The position numbers and the translations under genes were made by a program. A DNA stretch of 64,000 bases from Marinobacter alexandrii (GTDB taxonomy: Bacteria; Bacteroidota; Bacteroidia; Cytophagales; Cyclobacteriaceae), in assembly GCA_039984955.1 (NCBI GenBank), contig JBDWTN010000007.1, positions 1,496,501 to 1,560,500 on the forward strand. The letters run 5' to 3'. Within the stretch, counting starts at the first letter, position 1, and each line of letters begins with the position of its first letter. Below are positions 45,706-56,113 of the stretch, piece after piece. The notes below the pieces were generated by a model. The model saw only the letters and a list, made by a program, of their open reading frames with translations, was not told the origin of the DNA and made no database searches.

Positions 45706-46419
45706 GTGTTAAAGTATATCTTAAAATCTTTATCTAAAGCAATAGGTTTTACCAAAACCGAAACTAGGGGCACTTTAGTTCTGATTTTTATCATTTTTAT
45801 TACCCTCCTTATATCAAAATATAGAATCTCATCTTTGAAAGACCGATCTTATTTATCTCAAGATAGCAGCGCACTCAAATGGATTGAAGAAGTTCATTCA
45901 TCCATTGAACTTAAAAAAGTGGTGAAAGCTCCTATTGATAATGGAACCGACATCAAAAAAAAGAATTTCGATGCTATTGTCAAAGTTGATAGAACTGAAT
46001 TGCCTTCTCTTGGGACTCATGCAATCCCGGAGATTCTTGATTTGAATCAAGCTTCGGCAGAAGAATTACGCAAGGTGAAAGGCATTGGCCCTGCCTACTC
46101 CGAAAGAATTGTTAAATATCGAAATATGCTAGGTGGATTTAATGACACAACACAGCTTGAGGAAGTGTATGGGCTAGAATCAGGGGTCATTTCTGAGCTT
46201 TTGAAAAATTTTGCAATTCAATCCTCAGTTTCAAGATTTGAGATCAACTCTGACTCTATAAAAAGCTTAGTAAAGCATCCTTATATCAGCTATGACTTAG
46301 CAAGAGTAATCATCAATTATCGAAAGGTTCATGGGGACATAAATACTGCCGAAGAATTTCGGAAGATAAAGGCCGTTGATGAGTATACTTTCTTGAGATT
46401 AAAGCCATATTTGGAATAG
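45706..46419 (+). CDS. ComEA-like helix-hairpin-helix protein
   Basis: 237 residues. One membrane anchor (about 22-42) is followed by a linker and two HhH modules: ILDLNQASAEELRKVKGIGP with SERIVKYR, and a second at the C-terminus (KHPYISYDLARVIINYR). HhH domains bind double-stranded DNA; ComEA family members receive DNA during uptake. Ends 3 nt before the helicase gene, probably one transcript. Confidence 0.85.
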   Translation: MLKYILKSLSKAIGFTKTETRGTLVLIFIIFITLLISKYRISSLKDRSYLSQDSSALKWIEEVHSSIELKKVVKAPIDNGTDIKKKNFDAIVKVDRTELPSLGTHAIPEILDLNQASAEELRKVKGIGPAYSERIVKYRNMLGGFNDTTQLEEVYGLESGVISELLKNFAIQSSVSRFEINSDSIKSLVKHPYISYDLARVIINYRKVHGDINTAEEFRKIKAVDEYTFLRLKPYLE

Positions 46420-46422
46420 GAA

Positions 46423-49400
46423 ATGCAAAAAATCCTAAAGTCATATTTAAGAAGACTTAGCAATCTCTCAGGAAATAACAGATCGCTTCTACTCTTGCGG
46501 TTGCTAAAAGATCAATTTATAGATATCCATGATTTCGATTATGCGGAGAATAAAGCAAGTTTTGAAATCATCAAAAAACTTGTAGAACAGCAAAAAAAAA
46601 TCCCCCTCTGCAGCGAAATAGATAGTAGAAGCAAATCATCCAATGAGTTAAGCAAGCGCTTAAAAAGAATCATGCGAATCGAAAAATTCATTTTCGAGGA
46701 ACGTGGAGCTAGAGATTTATACATTGGATGGCCATTCATTAAAGGAAAATTCTCCGACGATACATTAGTAAGATGCCCACTTCTTTTTTTCCCTGTTTCT
46801 GTTGAGAAGAACGGAAATGATTGGGTTCTATCTAGAAGAGATGATGTCAATATTACTTTGAACAAAACCTTCTTATTAGCTTACTCTTACTACAACGATA
46901 TCTCGCTTGATGAAGACTTGATTGAAACAGTCATCGATGATTATGATAGTGATTCTACCGTTTTCAGGACTCAGCTATATGAACTTCTCAAAAACAGTGG
47001 TGTAGAAATAAATTTCAACCAAGAAAATTTTGCCGATGAGCTCAAAAATTTTACTGATCTAAAAAAGTCGCAATTAGAATCCTCAGAAAAGACCGGAGCT
47101 CTAAAAATGTTTCCTCAGGCGGTCATCGGAATTTTTCCACAGGCTGGATCGTACCTTGTTCCTGATTATGTGAAGCTATTGGAAGATCAGCAAGACACGG
47201 ATCTCGAAGAATTTTTTGTGAAGAAAATTCAAAAAGAAAATGAAAATCAACTTGCACTTTTTGATAGAGTAAATGAGGAAAATACCTTTACCCCTTTTCC
47301 TTTAGATGCTTATCAAGAGCACGCTTTAAAGGAAATAAAAAAAGGAAATTCACTGGTCGTTCAAGGCCCACCAGGTACTGGCAAATCTCAGTTGATCAGT
47401 AATTTGATATGTGATTTTGTAGCAAGAGGTAAAAATGTTCTTTTAGTATGCCAAAAAAAGGCTGCTCTGGATGTGGTTTACAATCGTCTCAAAGAAAAAG
47501 AGATGCACGATTTTGTTGCTTTGGTACATGACTTTAAGAACGACAGAAAACCTATTTACGAACAAATTGACCAACAGATAGAGTCCGTTGAAGTATATGA
47601 AAAGAAGAATAACAGCCTGGATGCCATTCAATTGGAAAGAGGGTTCCTTCAGGCGAGCAGGCGTATTGATCAAATAGTTGAAGAACTTCAAGAATTTAAA
47701 GAGGCTCTGTTTGATGAATCAGAATGCGGTAAGTCTGTGAAGGAATTGTATCTCAGCAGCAGCCCTGATGATGATAGCTTCAGCATGAATCTGGAGTATC
47801 GAGCATTTCATTTTTCAACACTTAATGAAACCGAAAGAAGATTCAGAACCTTTCTAAACTACTTTGATAAATTCGAGAAAAGAACACACTTCTGGGCAAA
47901 GGGGCCCTCATTTGCCAGTTTTCAAACCAAGGATTTAGTCCACCTAAAAAACATCCTCTTTGCGGTTCCAGATTTCAATAGCAACTTAATTGCATCTTCA
48001 AACAAGTTTTGCTCTCAACCTATTGATTTTGAAACTGGGGAATACCTATCAAATAAACTTCCTGAGCTTTTAGAACTTTATGAAGGGTTAAAAGAATCCC
48101 CTGTTTACAAGGTTTTTCAGCAACTTCATACGGAGAGGCCTGGGAAGGACCTTAATTGGCTTTCACAAACGGAGCGAGCCATGATGGCCTGTTTTCGAGG
48201 TGTTGGGCTGGAGAGTAGTCTGAAAGCTGAGGATCTCGGACGTTTTCAGGAAGTGCTTCAATCTGCAATGAGGTCGCGAAAGAATCCGTTCAGTTGGTTA
48301 AGATGGAGTTTGTTTTCTAAAGAAAAAACCTTCCTCAAAAGAGTTCTTGTTGCCAATGACTTAAAAAGTAATAAGCGAGGATTCAATGTTTTGGTAGAAA
48401 GGGTTGACAATCGGTTGAATTTTGAACATTCCTTGTCGCAAATTCAGGATGAGCCTTGGTTACATAACTTCCCTCCAAGCTTTCGAAAAATTGACCTTCA
48501 AGATTGGTTCTACTGGCAGAAAATGGGGCTCAATATGTTTGCAGTTGCTCAAACTGTAAGATCTCTTAATGAATATATTCCAGTAAGCAGGATTGAATAT
48601 AATGGCTATCTGAAAAGACTGGATCAGCTAATTATTTTAATACAGAATGTCCCACAACAGCTTACTCTCTGGAGTAGATATCTAAATATCCATCAAATTC
48701 GAGCAATCATCTTGGAAAAAGAGGACCCACATAGACTAGAAAAATTGCTCAAAAAGGATTTTGACGCTATATGTGAATATCATAGGTTGAAAGCTGACCT
48801 ATCATCAGAAGAAAGTAAAGTTTTGGGGGAAATAACTTCAAGCAACTCTGGATCTATAGAAGAAGGAGTGAGGCTATTCCATAACAGCCTTGCGTTAGCA
48901 TGGATTGATCACATTGAATCAAAGTATCCCGATTTGCGAAATGTCGCCTCGGGGAAGCTCGATGATCTAGCGGATGAACTAAGAGAAGAGATTGAAGCGA
49001 AGAGACTTGCTAGTAAAGAAATATTGCTTCTAAAGTCTCGTGAAAAAACGTACGAAAAAATTGAGTACAATCGGTTGAAGAATAGAGTTACTTATCGTGA
49101 CCTTCAACATCAAGCCACCAAAAAAAGAAGAATATGGCCTATTCGAAAAGTAATCTCAGAGTTTTCAGAGGAGCTTTTCACTTTGCTTCCGTGCTGGATG
49201 TGTTCACCTGAAAGCGCTTCTGCTATTTTTCCTATGCAAGAAAGTTTCGATCTTGTCATTTTTGATGAAGCTTCTCAGTGCTATGCCGAAAGAGGTATTC
49301 CTGCCATGTATCGTGGACGCCAAATAGTGGTTACAGGTGACAGCATGCAGCTCCAACCCAGTGATTTGTACAGAGTGAGGTGGGATGAAGACGATGATGA

Positions 49401-50421
49401 AACTCCAGAGTTAGCGATCGATTCACTTCTAGATTTAACTAAGCATTATCTTCCTGAAGTAAGTTTAGCTGGTCATTATAGAAGCAAATCTCTTGAACTA
49501 ATAGATTTTTCAAATCAACACTTTTACAAAGGACGATTAAGGTTACTTCCAGACTATGAATACGCGAATAAAGTAGAGTCTAGCATTGATTATGTACAAA
49601 CAAAAGGAATCTGGGATGATGGAGTAAATGAAATAGAGGCAAAAGAGGTTGTGGAACAGGCTATGACATTTCTTAAAGTAGAACCTGATAAAGAGATTGG
49701 CATAGTCACTTTCAACTATAAACAACAAGGATTGATACTTGACCTTCTTGAAGAAAAATCAGCTGAAAAAGCTGTGTTGATTCCCGATTCTCTCTTTGTG
49801 AAAAATATTGAAAACGTGCAAGGGGATGAGCGTGACATTATCATTTTCAGTATCGGATATGCTCCTGATAAGAAAGGAAAGATGAAACTTCAATTTGGCA
49901 GCCTAAATGCTGATGGTGGAGAAAACAGACTTAATGTGGCGGTAACTCGTGCACGCGAAAAAGTGGTACTCGTTACGAGTATTCTCCCACAACTTCTCAG
50001 GACGGATGATACCAAAAATGAGGGACCTAAGCTTCTGAAGAAGTATCTTGAATATGCATGGGAAGTAAGTACTAGAAAATGGAAACCTCAAATACCAGAA
50101 TATAAAGAACATCATGTTGATTGGTTTTTAAGAAATCGAATTCAAGAAAAATCATTTCACGAGTTCGAAGGATTTGAGCTTGCAAAGGAACTCCCATTTT
50201 CAGACCTCTCAGTTAAGAAGAAAGGAACTTATACTGGTTTGATTTTGACTGATGACGAGCGATACTATGAGGCGCTTTCACCTAAACAGATTTACGCTTT
50301 CCAGCATTTCCATTTAATTATGAAGAACTGGCCTCATATCCGGTTTCATAGTAGAGAATTTTGGTTAGATCCGGATAGTGCAAAAGAGAAAATGCGAAAA
50401 TTTTTATATTCGAATACCTAG
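46423..50421 (+). CDS. Large SF1 helicase, DNA2/NAM7-like, with DUF4011-type N-terminus
   Basis: 1332 residues. The N-terminal third (about 80-250) resembles DUF4011 regions (DLYIGWPFIKGKF). Walker A GPPGTGKSQL is at about 314-323; a long helical insertion (about 400-920) separates it from motif II IFDEASQCY, then GDSMQLQPSD, YRSKSLEL and motif VI VAVTRAREK. Upf1/DNA2-type helicases act on DNA or RNA. The C-terminal nuclease of related defence proteins is not evident. The upstream HhH gene suggests a DNA-repair or uptake role. Confidence 0.85.
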   Translation: MQKILKSYLRRLSNLSGNNRSLLLLRLLKDQFIDIHDFDYAENKASFEIIKKLVEQQKKIPLCSEIDSRSKSSNELSKRLKRIMRIEKFIFEERGARDLYIGWPFIKGKFSDDTLVRCPLLFFPVSVEKNGNDWVLSRRDDVNITLNKTFLLAYSYYNDISLDEDLIETVIDDYDSDSTVFRTQLYELLKNSGVEINFNQENFADELKNFTDLKKSQLESSEKTGALKMFPQAVIGIFPQAGSYLVPDYVKLLEDQQDTDLEEFFVKKIQKENENQLALFDRVNEENTFTPFPLDAYQEHALKEIKKGNSLVVQGPPGTGKSQLISNLICDFVARGKNVLLVCQKKAALDVVYNRLKEKEMHDFVALVHDFKNDRKPIYEQIDQQIESVEVYEKKNNSLDAIQLERGFLQASRRIDQIVEELQEFKEALFDESECGKSVKELYLSSSPDDDSFSMNLEYRAFHFSTLNETERRFRTFLNYFDKFEKRTHFWAKGPSFASFQTKDLVHLKNILFAVPDFNSNLIASSNKFCSQPIDFETGEYLSNKLPELLELYEGLKESPVYKVFQQLHTERPGKDLNWLSQTERAMMACFRGVGLESSLKAEDLGRFQEVLQSAMRSRKNPFSWLRWSLFSKEKTFLKRVLVANDLKSNKRGFNVLVERVDNRLNFEHSLSQIQDEPWLHNFPPSFRKIDLQDWFYWQKMGLNMFAVAQTVRSLNEYIPVSRIEYNGYLKRLDQLIILIQNVPQQLTLWSRYLNIHQIRAIILEKEDPHRLEKLLKKDFDAICEYHRLKADLSSEESKVLGEITSSNSGSIEEGVRLFHNSLALAWIDHIESKYPDLRNVASGKLDDLADELREEIEAKRLASKEILLLKSREKTYEKIEYNRLKNRVTYRDLQHQATKKRRIWPIRKVISEFSEELFTLLPCWMCSPESASAIFPMQESFDLVIFDEASQCYAERGIPAMYRGRQIVVTGDSMQLQPSDLYRVRWDEDDDETPELAIDSLLDLTKHYLPEVSLAGHYRSKSLELIDFSNQHFYKGRLRLLPDYEYANKVESSIDYVQTKGIWDDGVNEIEAKEVVEQAMTFLKVEPDKEIGIVTFNYKQQGLILDLLEEKSAEKAVLIPDSLFVKNIENVQGDERDIIIFSIGYAPDKKGKMKLQFGSLNADGGENRLNVAVTRAREKVVLVTSILPQLLRTDDTKNEGPKLLKKYLEYAWEVSTRKWKPQIPEYKEHHVDWFLRNRIQEKSFHEFEGFELAKELPFSDLSVKKKGTYTGLILTDDERYYEALSPKQIYAFQHFHLIMKNWPHIRFHSREFWLDPDSAKEKMRKFLYSNT

Positions 50422-50423
50422 TT

Positions 50424-50765
50424 ATGAATAATCGCTATACTAAATCTGTATTATTTACTCTAATAATAAGCTTTTTAGTCTTCACAACCTTTACGCTTAA
50501 TTGGCTTGTTTTTGAAATACCTAATGAGAACGTAAACATTTATATTCTTTCTATTACGTTGAGCTATACATTATCTATATCTGCCATAGGGACAATAGTA
50601 TTTTTGAATGAAAAGTTTGATACGAAAAAGAAAGGAAGCTGGCTAACCTATATAGTGTTAACAAGTTTCGTTGGTTGCTTCCACTTTTATCTAAAATATA
50701 AAAATGAAATAAATCGCATCTCCATTGAGACAAATCAAAGAATGAACAAGGTCCAAATTCACTGA
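50424..50765 (+). CDS. Small membrane hypothetical protein
   Basis: 113 residues with three hydrophobic segments (about 8-28, 40-62, 73-92) and a polar C-terminus. It begins 3 nt after the helicase stop. No family recognised. Its end overlaps the convergent gldH end by 7 nt. Confidence 0.6.
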   Translation: MNNRYTKSVLFTLIISFLVFTTFTLNWLVFEIPNENVNIYILSITLSYTLSISAIGTIVFLNEKFDTKKKGSWLTYIVLTSFVGCFHFYLKYKNEINRISIETNQRMNKVQIH

Positions 50766-51223
50766 GCGAATTCAACTCTCGCTCCAATAGATAAAATAAA
50801 TGGTAGTGTATCTCTCCGCATGTACTGTTCCAATGACATTGAGTAATTACCCGAATAATCAAACGTATAATTTTCCTCTAACACAAATGAGTGATCAAAT
50901 AAATCTCCCAAACCACTCCCTCTGGGTGCGCCTGTCTTAGAATCAAAAAGCTCGACTTCTTTGAGCTGTTGTTTTAAAATTCCTCCAGTGGAATCCAAAA
51001 GTGTATATTGGAAATAGAGGTTATAAAATGGGTAAGACGAAGCGTTCCTGAATGTAGCAAGAATGTTATATGATTTACTTGAGTCAGGAATATCAAAAGT
51101 AAATGTTTGGACAGAGTCTAAATGCCAGAAGGCCTCATCCATATCATTGAAATCCTCATAAACTCTACTTGAATCACATGAGACAAGAATAAAACAAAAC
51201 ACAAGGATTGAAAGGTATCTCAT
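50759..51223 (-). CDS. gldH: Gliding motility lipoprotein GldH
   Basis: About 154 residues from the ATG at 51223; an upstream Met lies inside the RicT-like gene. Lipobox at FILVSC. Pattern SSRVYEDFNDMDEAFWHLDS and the beta-rich remainder match GldH, required for gliding in Flavobacterium. It follows the PSP1-domain gene by one base, the arrangement usual in Bacteroidota. Confidence 0.88.
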   Translation of the reverse strand: MRYLSILVFCFILVSCDSSRVYEDFNDMDEAFWHLDSVQTFTFDIPDSSKSYNILATFRNASSYPFYNLYFQYTLLDSTGGILKQQLKEVELFDSKTGAPRGSGLGDLFDHSFVLEENYTFDYSGNYSMSLEQYMRRDTLPFILSIGARVEFAQ

Positions 51224-51224
51224 A

Positions 51225-52370
51225 TCAAGATTTTTCTGGTTTTTTACTCTGAGGTTTCTTACCGCGATATTTATTTCGCTTATTTTTCTTTTTCTTGTTT
51301 TTTCCACTAAACTTCCTGTCCATAGCCTCTAGGTCGCTATTGATTGAGGAAGTTTCCAATTGATCAACCTCTACTTCATTTTCAGTAAGTGATGATGGCT
51401 TCTTTCCTTTTTTGTTTAGCGCTTGAATTTCCTTGACTCTTTCAACATCGACTGCTTGCCAGTTGTTATCATCATCGTATCCAAACCACATGATCTTTCG
51501 AAAGATATCTGTCTTTTGAAGCCTCGCAGAACCTCGTTGGGTCTGAAGAGCAGATTCTACCTCAGGAATATCCTCAAGGGCATCCATATATGTATCCAAT
51601 TCGTAATTAAGACAACATTTTAATCTTCCGCACTGTCCGGATAGTTTGCTCGGATTCAAGGATAAGTTTTGGTAGCGTGCAGCAGAAGTGGAAACATTTT
51701 TAAAATCTGTCAACCATGTAGAACAACAAAGCTCTCTCCCACAAACACCCAATCCACCAATTCGTCCAGCTTCCTGACGCACGCTGATCTGACGCATTTC
51801 TATTCTTATGCGAAACTCTCCTGCGAGCATTTTTATAAGTTCACGAAAATCTACACGGCCCTCGGCGGAATAAAAGAAGGTGGCTTTTGTTCCATCAGCC
51901 TGAAACTCTACATCAGTGAGTTTCATTTCTAGTTTTGTCTCTTGAATAATTTCTTTTGTACGGTACATTACCGTCTCTTCTCTATTTCGTGCCTCATCCC
52001 AGCGATCTATATCTCTGCTTGTTGCTTTGCGATAGATTTCACGAACAGTGTCATCATCCTTAATGGCTTTTTTGGACATTTGAAGTCTTACCAGCTCACC
52101 TTGCAACGAAATGTATCCAATATGATGACCATTGGGAACGTCTACTACTATTGGGTCTCCAGTAACAATATCTAGTTTTTTTGAATTCCGATAGAACTCT
52201 TTACGACCATTCTTGAAACGAACTTCTACAATGTCGAATCTGTGCATCGCCGGCACATCCATGTTTGAAAGCCAATCAAACACATTCAACTTATTACAGC
52301 CTCCAGTACTACAATGCCCATTGTTCTGACATCCGGCTGACCCACCTGTTCCGCAACTTGCACATCCCAT
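51225..52370 (-). CDS. PSP1-domain, RicT/YaaT-like protein
   Basis: 381 residues. A Cys-rich start (MGCASCGTGG and CSTGGC) may bind a metal or Fe-S cluster. The PSP1 core shows GLGVCGRELCCSTWL and LSGQCGRLKCCLNYE, and a Lys-rich tail ends the protein (GKNKKKKNKRNKYRGKK). RicT forms an Fe-S complex that promotes RNase Y processing in Bacillus; the role in Bacteroidota is not settled. Gene pair with gldH. Confidence 0.86.
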   Translation of the reverse strand: MGCASCGTGGSAGCQNNGHCSTGGCNKLNVFDWLSNMDVPAMHRFDIVEVRFKNGRKEFYRNSKKLDIVTGDPIVVDVPNGHHIGYISLQGELVRLQMSKKAIKDDDTVREIYRKATSRDIDRWDEARNREETVMYRTKEIIQETKLEMKLTDVEFQADGTKATFFYSAEGRVDFRELIKMLAGEFRIRIEMRQISVRQEAGRIGGLGVCGRELCCSTWLTDFKNVSTSAARYQNLSLNPSKLSGQCGRLKCCLNYELDTYMDALEDIPEVESALQTQRGSARLQKTDIFRKIMWFGYDDDNNWQAVDVERVKEIQALNKKGKKPSSLTENEVEVDQLETSSINSDLEAMDRKFSGKNKKKKNKRNKYRGKKPQSKKPEKS

Positions 52371-52424
52371 AGTTCCGTAATCTAATTGATATCTTCAGGA
52401 ATTTGAACTTCGAAAATAAGTAAT

Positions 52425-53708
52425 CTACTGGCCAAGGGCTTTTAAGTCAAATCCTATATCTCCTCTAAAGCGTTTTCCTTCCCAAGTGACCTCCTGGCCG
52501 CCAGCATAAGATTTACTAAGTGCCTCTCCAAGGTTTTTGCCCAAACCCGTCAAAGCTATCACCCTTCCTCCATTGGTCACGAGTTTTCCATCTTTCATTT
52601 TTGTACCTGCATGAAACGGCAAGACCGTTTTTACATCACCAATGATGATTTCATGACCTTTCTCATAAAATTCAGGGTAACCTCTACTGACATACATGAC
52701 TGTCGACGCTGTAAAGCGCTCATATTCTATTTCCGTATCAATAAGGTTTTTGTCCGCGGCAGCTACCAATAATTCTAGGAAATCTGTTTTTATTCTAGGC
52801 AAAACCACTTCAGTTTCAGGGTCGCCCATTCTGACATTGTATTCGATGATGTATGGGTCTCCTCCAACGTTGATTAACCCAAAGAATATGAATCCACAAT
52901 AGTCTATTTTCTCTTTCTTCAAGCCTTCTATTGTTGGCTTAATGATTCGGTTGTTTACCTTCTCTTTGAAAGCTCTATCTGCAAAGGCAACCGGTGATAC
53001 CGCCCCCATTCCTCCAGTATTTAAGCCAGTATCTTTTTCTCCTATCCGCTTATAGTCTTTCGCTTCCGGTAAGATTCGATAGTCTTTTCCGTCAGTAATA
53101 ACAAAAAATGAAACTTCAATGCCTTTTAAAAATTGTTCGATCAGGACTTTCTCACTTGCAGAACCGAATTTCTTGCCTTCTATTAGTTCTCTAAGTGATT
53201 TTCTTGCTTCTTCAAGTTCCTCAGTAATGATCACTCCTTTTCCACCGGCCAGACCATCTGCTTTTAAGACATAGGGTGGATCCAGGCGCTCCATGTACTT
53301 GATCGTTTCATCAAGATTTTCTTTGGTAACTGTTATCGCGTCCGCTGTGGGGATGCCATGCTTCTTCATGAATTCCTTAGCGTATTCCTTACTACCTTCT
53401 AAAATTGCTCCCTTGGCTTTGGGGCCTATAATTTTAAGGTTTTCGAATTTTTTATCTTCCCTTAAGTGATCTACAATTCCATTGACCAATGGATCTTCCG
53501 GCCCAATGATTAACATTCCAATGTCATGTTTCTCAATCGCATCCCCAACCTTATCAAAATTGTTTATGTCTAGATCAAGATTCGTCCCTACTTTATTTGT
53601 GCCCCCGTTCCCAGGAGCAATAAAGATTTTTTCGCATTTGGGACTCTGCTTCACTTTCCATGCAAAAGCGTGCTCACGGCCACCAGAACCAAGTATTAGA
53701 ATATTCAT
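52425..53708 (-). CDS. purD: Phosphoribosylamine-glycine ligase
   Basis: 427 residues. Starts MNILILGSGGREHAFAWK; ATP-grasp motifs VLKADGLAGGKGV and EYNVRMGDPETE. Makes GAR, second step of purine synthesis. Single gene on the minus strand between recQ and the RicT-like gene. Confidence 0.96.
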   Translation of the reverse strand: MNILILGSGGREHAFAWKVKQSPKCEKIFIAPGNGGTNKVGTNLDLDINNFDKVGDAIEKHDIGMLIIGPEDPLVNGIVDHLREDKKFENLKIIGPKAKGAILEGSKEYAKEFMKKHGIPTADAITVTKENLDETIKYMERLDPPYVLKADGLAGGKGVIITEELEEARKSLRELIEGKKFGSASEKVLIEQFLKGIEVSFFVITDGKDYRILPEAKDYKRIGEKDTGLNTGGMGAVSPVAFADRAFKEKVNNRIIKPTIEGLKKEKIDYCGFIFFGLINVGGDPYIIEYNVRMGDPETEVVLPRIKTDFLELLVAAADKNLIDTEIEYERFTASTVMYVSRGYPEFYEKGHEIIIGDVKTVLPFHAGTKMKDGKLVTNGGRVIALTGLGKNLGEALSKSYAGGQEVTWEGKRFRGDIGFDLKALGQ

Positions 53709-53776
53709 TTTAGGTTAGTTTGGAATCGAAAAGCTAAGTTCACCGTATTGTGTCTTTTTTCAAAGAGAAACGTAGG

Positions 53777-55966
53777 CTAGTGCGCATATTCAGACATGAA
53801 CTTCACTCTCATCAATCGCACTTCATCTTCGGAGTAGTATTCTCTTAGCTCATTCATTGCAACAACAAGTTCATCAGTTTCCGCATTTAAGAAATAATCA
53901 TAGATATCATCTTGGCGATCATCATCCAATAATTGGTCGATATAGTAGTCAATATTAAGTTTAGTACCTGAATAACAGATATTCTCCACTTCCGCTATTA
54001 CCTCCTCGTATTTCATTCCACGAGCTTCAGCGATTTCTTCAAAGTCCATCTTCTGATCAATATGCTGAATGATGTAAATCTTATTTTTTGATTTAGTTCC
54101 TGAAGTCTTAACCAAGACATCTGAAGCAGTAACAATGTCATTTTCTTCGATGTAGTCTTCAATCATTTGAAGAAATGGTTCACCAAATTTCTTGGCTTTA
54201 CTTTCACCAACCCCAACAATCTGTTTCAAGTCATCCATGGTAGTTGGATAAACCGTGCACATCTCTTCCATGGAAGGGTCACTAAAGATGACATATGGAG
54301 GAATATCTTCTTGATGAGCAATATCTTTTCTCAATGCTTTAAGCATTCCAAAAAGTGTCTTATCATAGGCACTCACATTGACTGGTACCTTATCCATTTC
54401 ATTCTCATCGTCTCCATCAGCTGTGTGCTCATGATCTTTTGTTAGATTGTGAGCATATGGATCATTCAGAAAGTTTTCACCTTTTTCAGAAACTTTAAAA
54501 ACTGAAGGGTTTTCAATATCCTTTTTCAAGAATTCATGAAGAAGTGTTTGACGAATGACTGATCTCCAGAAATTTTCATCATCATTTATTTCCTTTCCTT
54601 TCCCAAATACCTCAAGCTTATCATGATCATAGCTTTTTACGTGCTGTGTTTGCTTACCTACTACAACTGAGGATAAGTGATTTATATCAAAACGCGCATT
54701 GGTCTGCTTTACAGCCTTAATGACAATCTGGATAATTTCTTTCCCTTCAAATTTCTCTTTTGGATGGACACAATTATCACATTGACTACAATTGTCTTCC
54801 TTATATTCCTCACCGAAATAATGAAGTAACTGCTTCCTTCTGCAAATTGCAGAGTCCGCATAAGAAGCCATTTCTTCGAGAAGAAAACGTGCATTTTCTC
54901 GTTCGGTAACAGCTTTGTCTTTATTAAATTTTTCGAGTTTTAGAATATCATTATATGAGTAAAACATGAGGCAATGGCTGTTGATGCCGTCTCTGCCTGC
55001 GCGACCAGTTTCTTGATAATAACCCTCAATAGATTTAGGAGCATCATAATGTACCACAAAACGCACATCAGGTTTATCAATACCCATTCCAAATGCAATA
55101 GTCGCTACGATCACATCCACGTCCTCATTGAGAAATCCATCTTGATTCTTCATCCGTTCTTTGGACTCCATTCCAGCATGATATGGGGCAGCATTAACAT
55201 CGTTTACCCTTAAAAATTCAGCGATTTCTTCTACCTTCTTTCGGCTTAAGCAATAAATGATTCCACTGTCTCCTTTGTGGCTTTTGATAAATTTAATGAG
55301 CTGTTTCTTGGCGTTCTGCTTTGGCCTTACTTCGTAATAAAGGTTTGTCCGATTAAAGGAGGACTTAAAAAGTCTTGCCCCATCCATCGACAAGTTTTTT
55401 TGAATATCCAGCTGGACTTTAGGTGTCGCCGTTGCAGTAAGCGCAATCATCGGAATATCTCCAAGTTGAGCAATGATATCTTTAATTCTTCTGTATTCAG
55501 GTCTAAAATCATGTCCCCACTCTGAAATACAATGAGCCTCATCTATAGCCACAAAAGAAATCTTCGCTTGCCTAAGAAATTCAACATTCTCTTCTTTTGT
55601 AAGAGACTCAGGTGCTACGTACAATAGTTTAACGATACCCGATATGGTATCTTTTTTAACCCTATTGCTTTCAGACTTAGTTAAAGTAGAATTTAAAAAT
55701 CTTGCATGCACACCTACTGCATTCATTTGATCTACCTGATTTTTCATCAAGGCAATCAGTGGTGAGATCACAATAGTTGTTCCATCCTGAACTATAGCTG
55801 GAAGCTGATAGCACAGGGACTTTCCTGCTCCAGTGGGCATTATCACAAAGGTATTCTGCCTATCAAGAATATGATTGATGATATCTTCCTGTTTTCCTCT
55901 GAATTTATCGTAACCAAATACGCGTTTGAGGCTTTCCTTAAGACTCACTTCTGAAGTTGTCTCCAT
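53777..55966 (-). CDS. recQ: ATP-dependent DNA helicase RecQ
   Basis: 729 residues. Walker A PTGAGKSLCYQLP, DEAH box IDEAHCISEWGHDFR, motif VI ETGRAGRDG, RecQ zinc site (ICRRKQLLHYF plus CSQCDNC), winged-helix RQC domain, HRDC (about 515-600) and an extra C-terminal region ending in acidic helices. 3'-5' helicase in recombination repair. Divergent from the mannose-1-phosphate guanylyltransferase gene. Confidence 0.95.
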   Translation of the reverse strand: METTSEVSLKESLKRVFGYDKFRGKQEDIINHILDRQNTFVIMPTGAGKSLCYQLPAIVQDGTTIVISPLIALMKNQVDQMNAVGVHARFLNSTLTKSESNRVKKDTISGIVKLLYVAPESLTKEENVEFLRQAKISFVAIDEAHCISEWGHDFRPEYRRIKDIIAQLGDIPMIALTATATPKVQLDIQKNLSMDGARLFKSSFNRTNLYYEVRPKQNAKKQLIKFIKSHKGDSGIIYCLSRKKVEEIAEFLRVNDVNAAPYHAGMESKERMKNQDGFLNEDVDVIVATIAFGMGIDKPDVRFVVHYDAPKSIEGYYQETGRAGRDGINSHCLMFYSYNDILKLEKFNKDKAVTERENARFLLEEMASYADSAICRRKQLLHYFGEEYKEDNCSQCDNCVHPKEKFEGKEIIQIVIKAVKQTNARFDINHLSSVVVGKQTQHVKSYDHDKLEVFGKGKEINDDENFWRSVIRQTLLHEFLKKDIENPSVFKVSEKGENFLNDPYAHNLTKDHEHTADGDDENEMDKVPVNVSAYDKTLFGMLKALRKDIAHQEDIPPYVIFSDPSMEEMCTVYPTTMDDLKQIVGVGESKAKKFGEPFLQMIEDYIEENDIVTASDVLVKTSGTKSKNKIYIIQHIDQKMDFEEIAEARGMKYEEVIAEVENICYSGTKLNIDYYIDQLLDDDRQDDIYDYFLNAETDELVVAMNELREYYSEDEVRLMRVKFMSEYAH

Positions 55967-56113
55967 TCTCCGGTTTGATGTAAAGTAAAAAGTTAGTTAA
56001 ATCCTTGATCGCAAACAAATTGTCCTGTTAAGAGTAGAGAACGTAATCCGACGCTAGTAGGATAAGCTATATTTGTGATGATAATTTCTAACGCGAATTT
56101 CTCACAAAATTTT

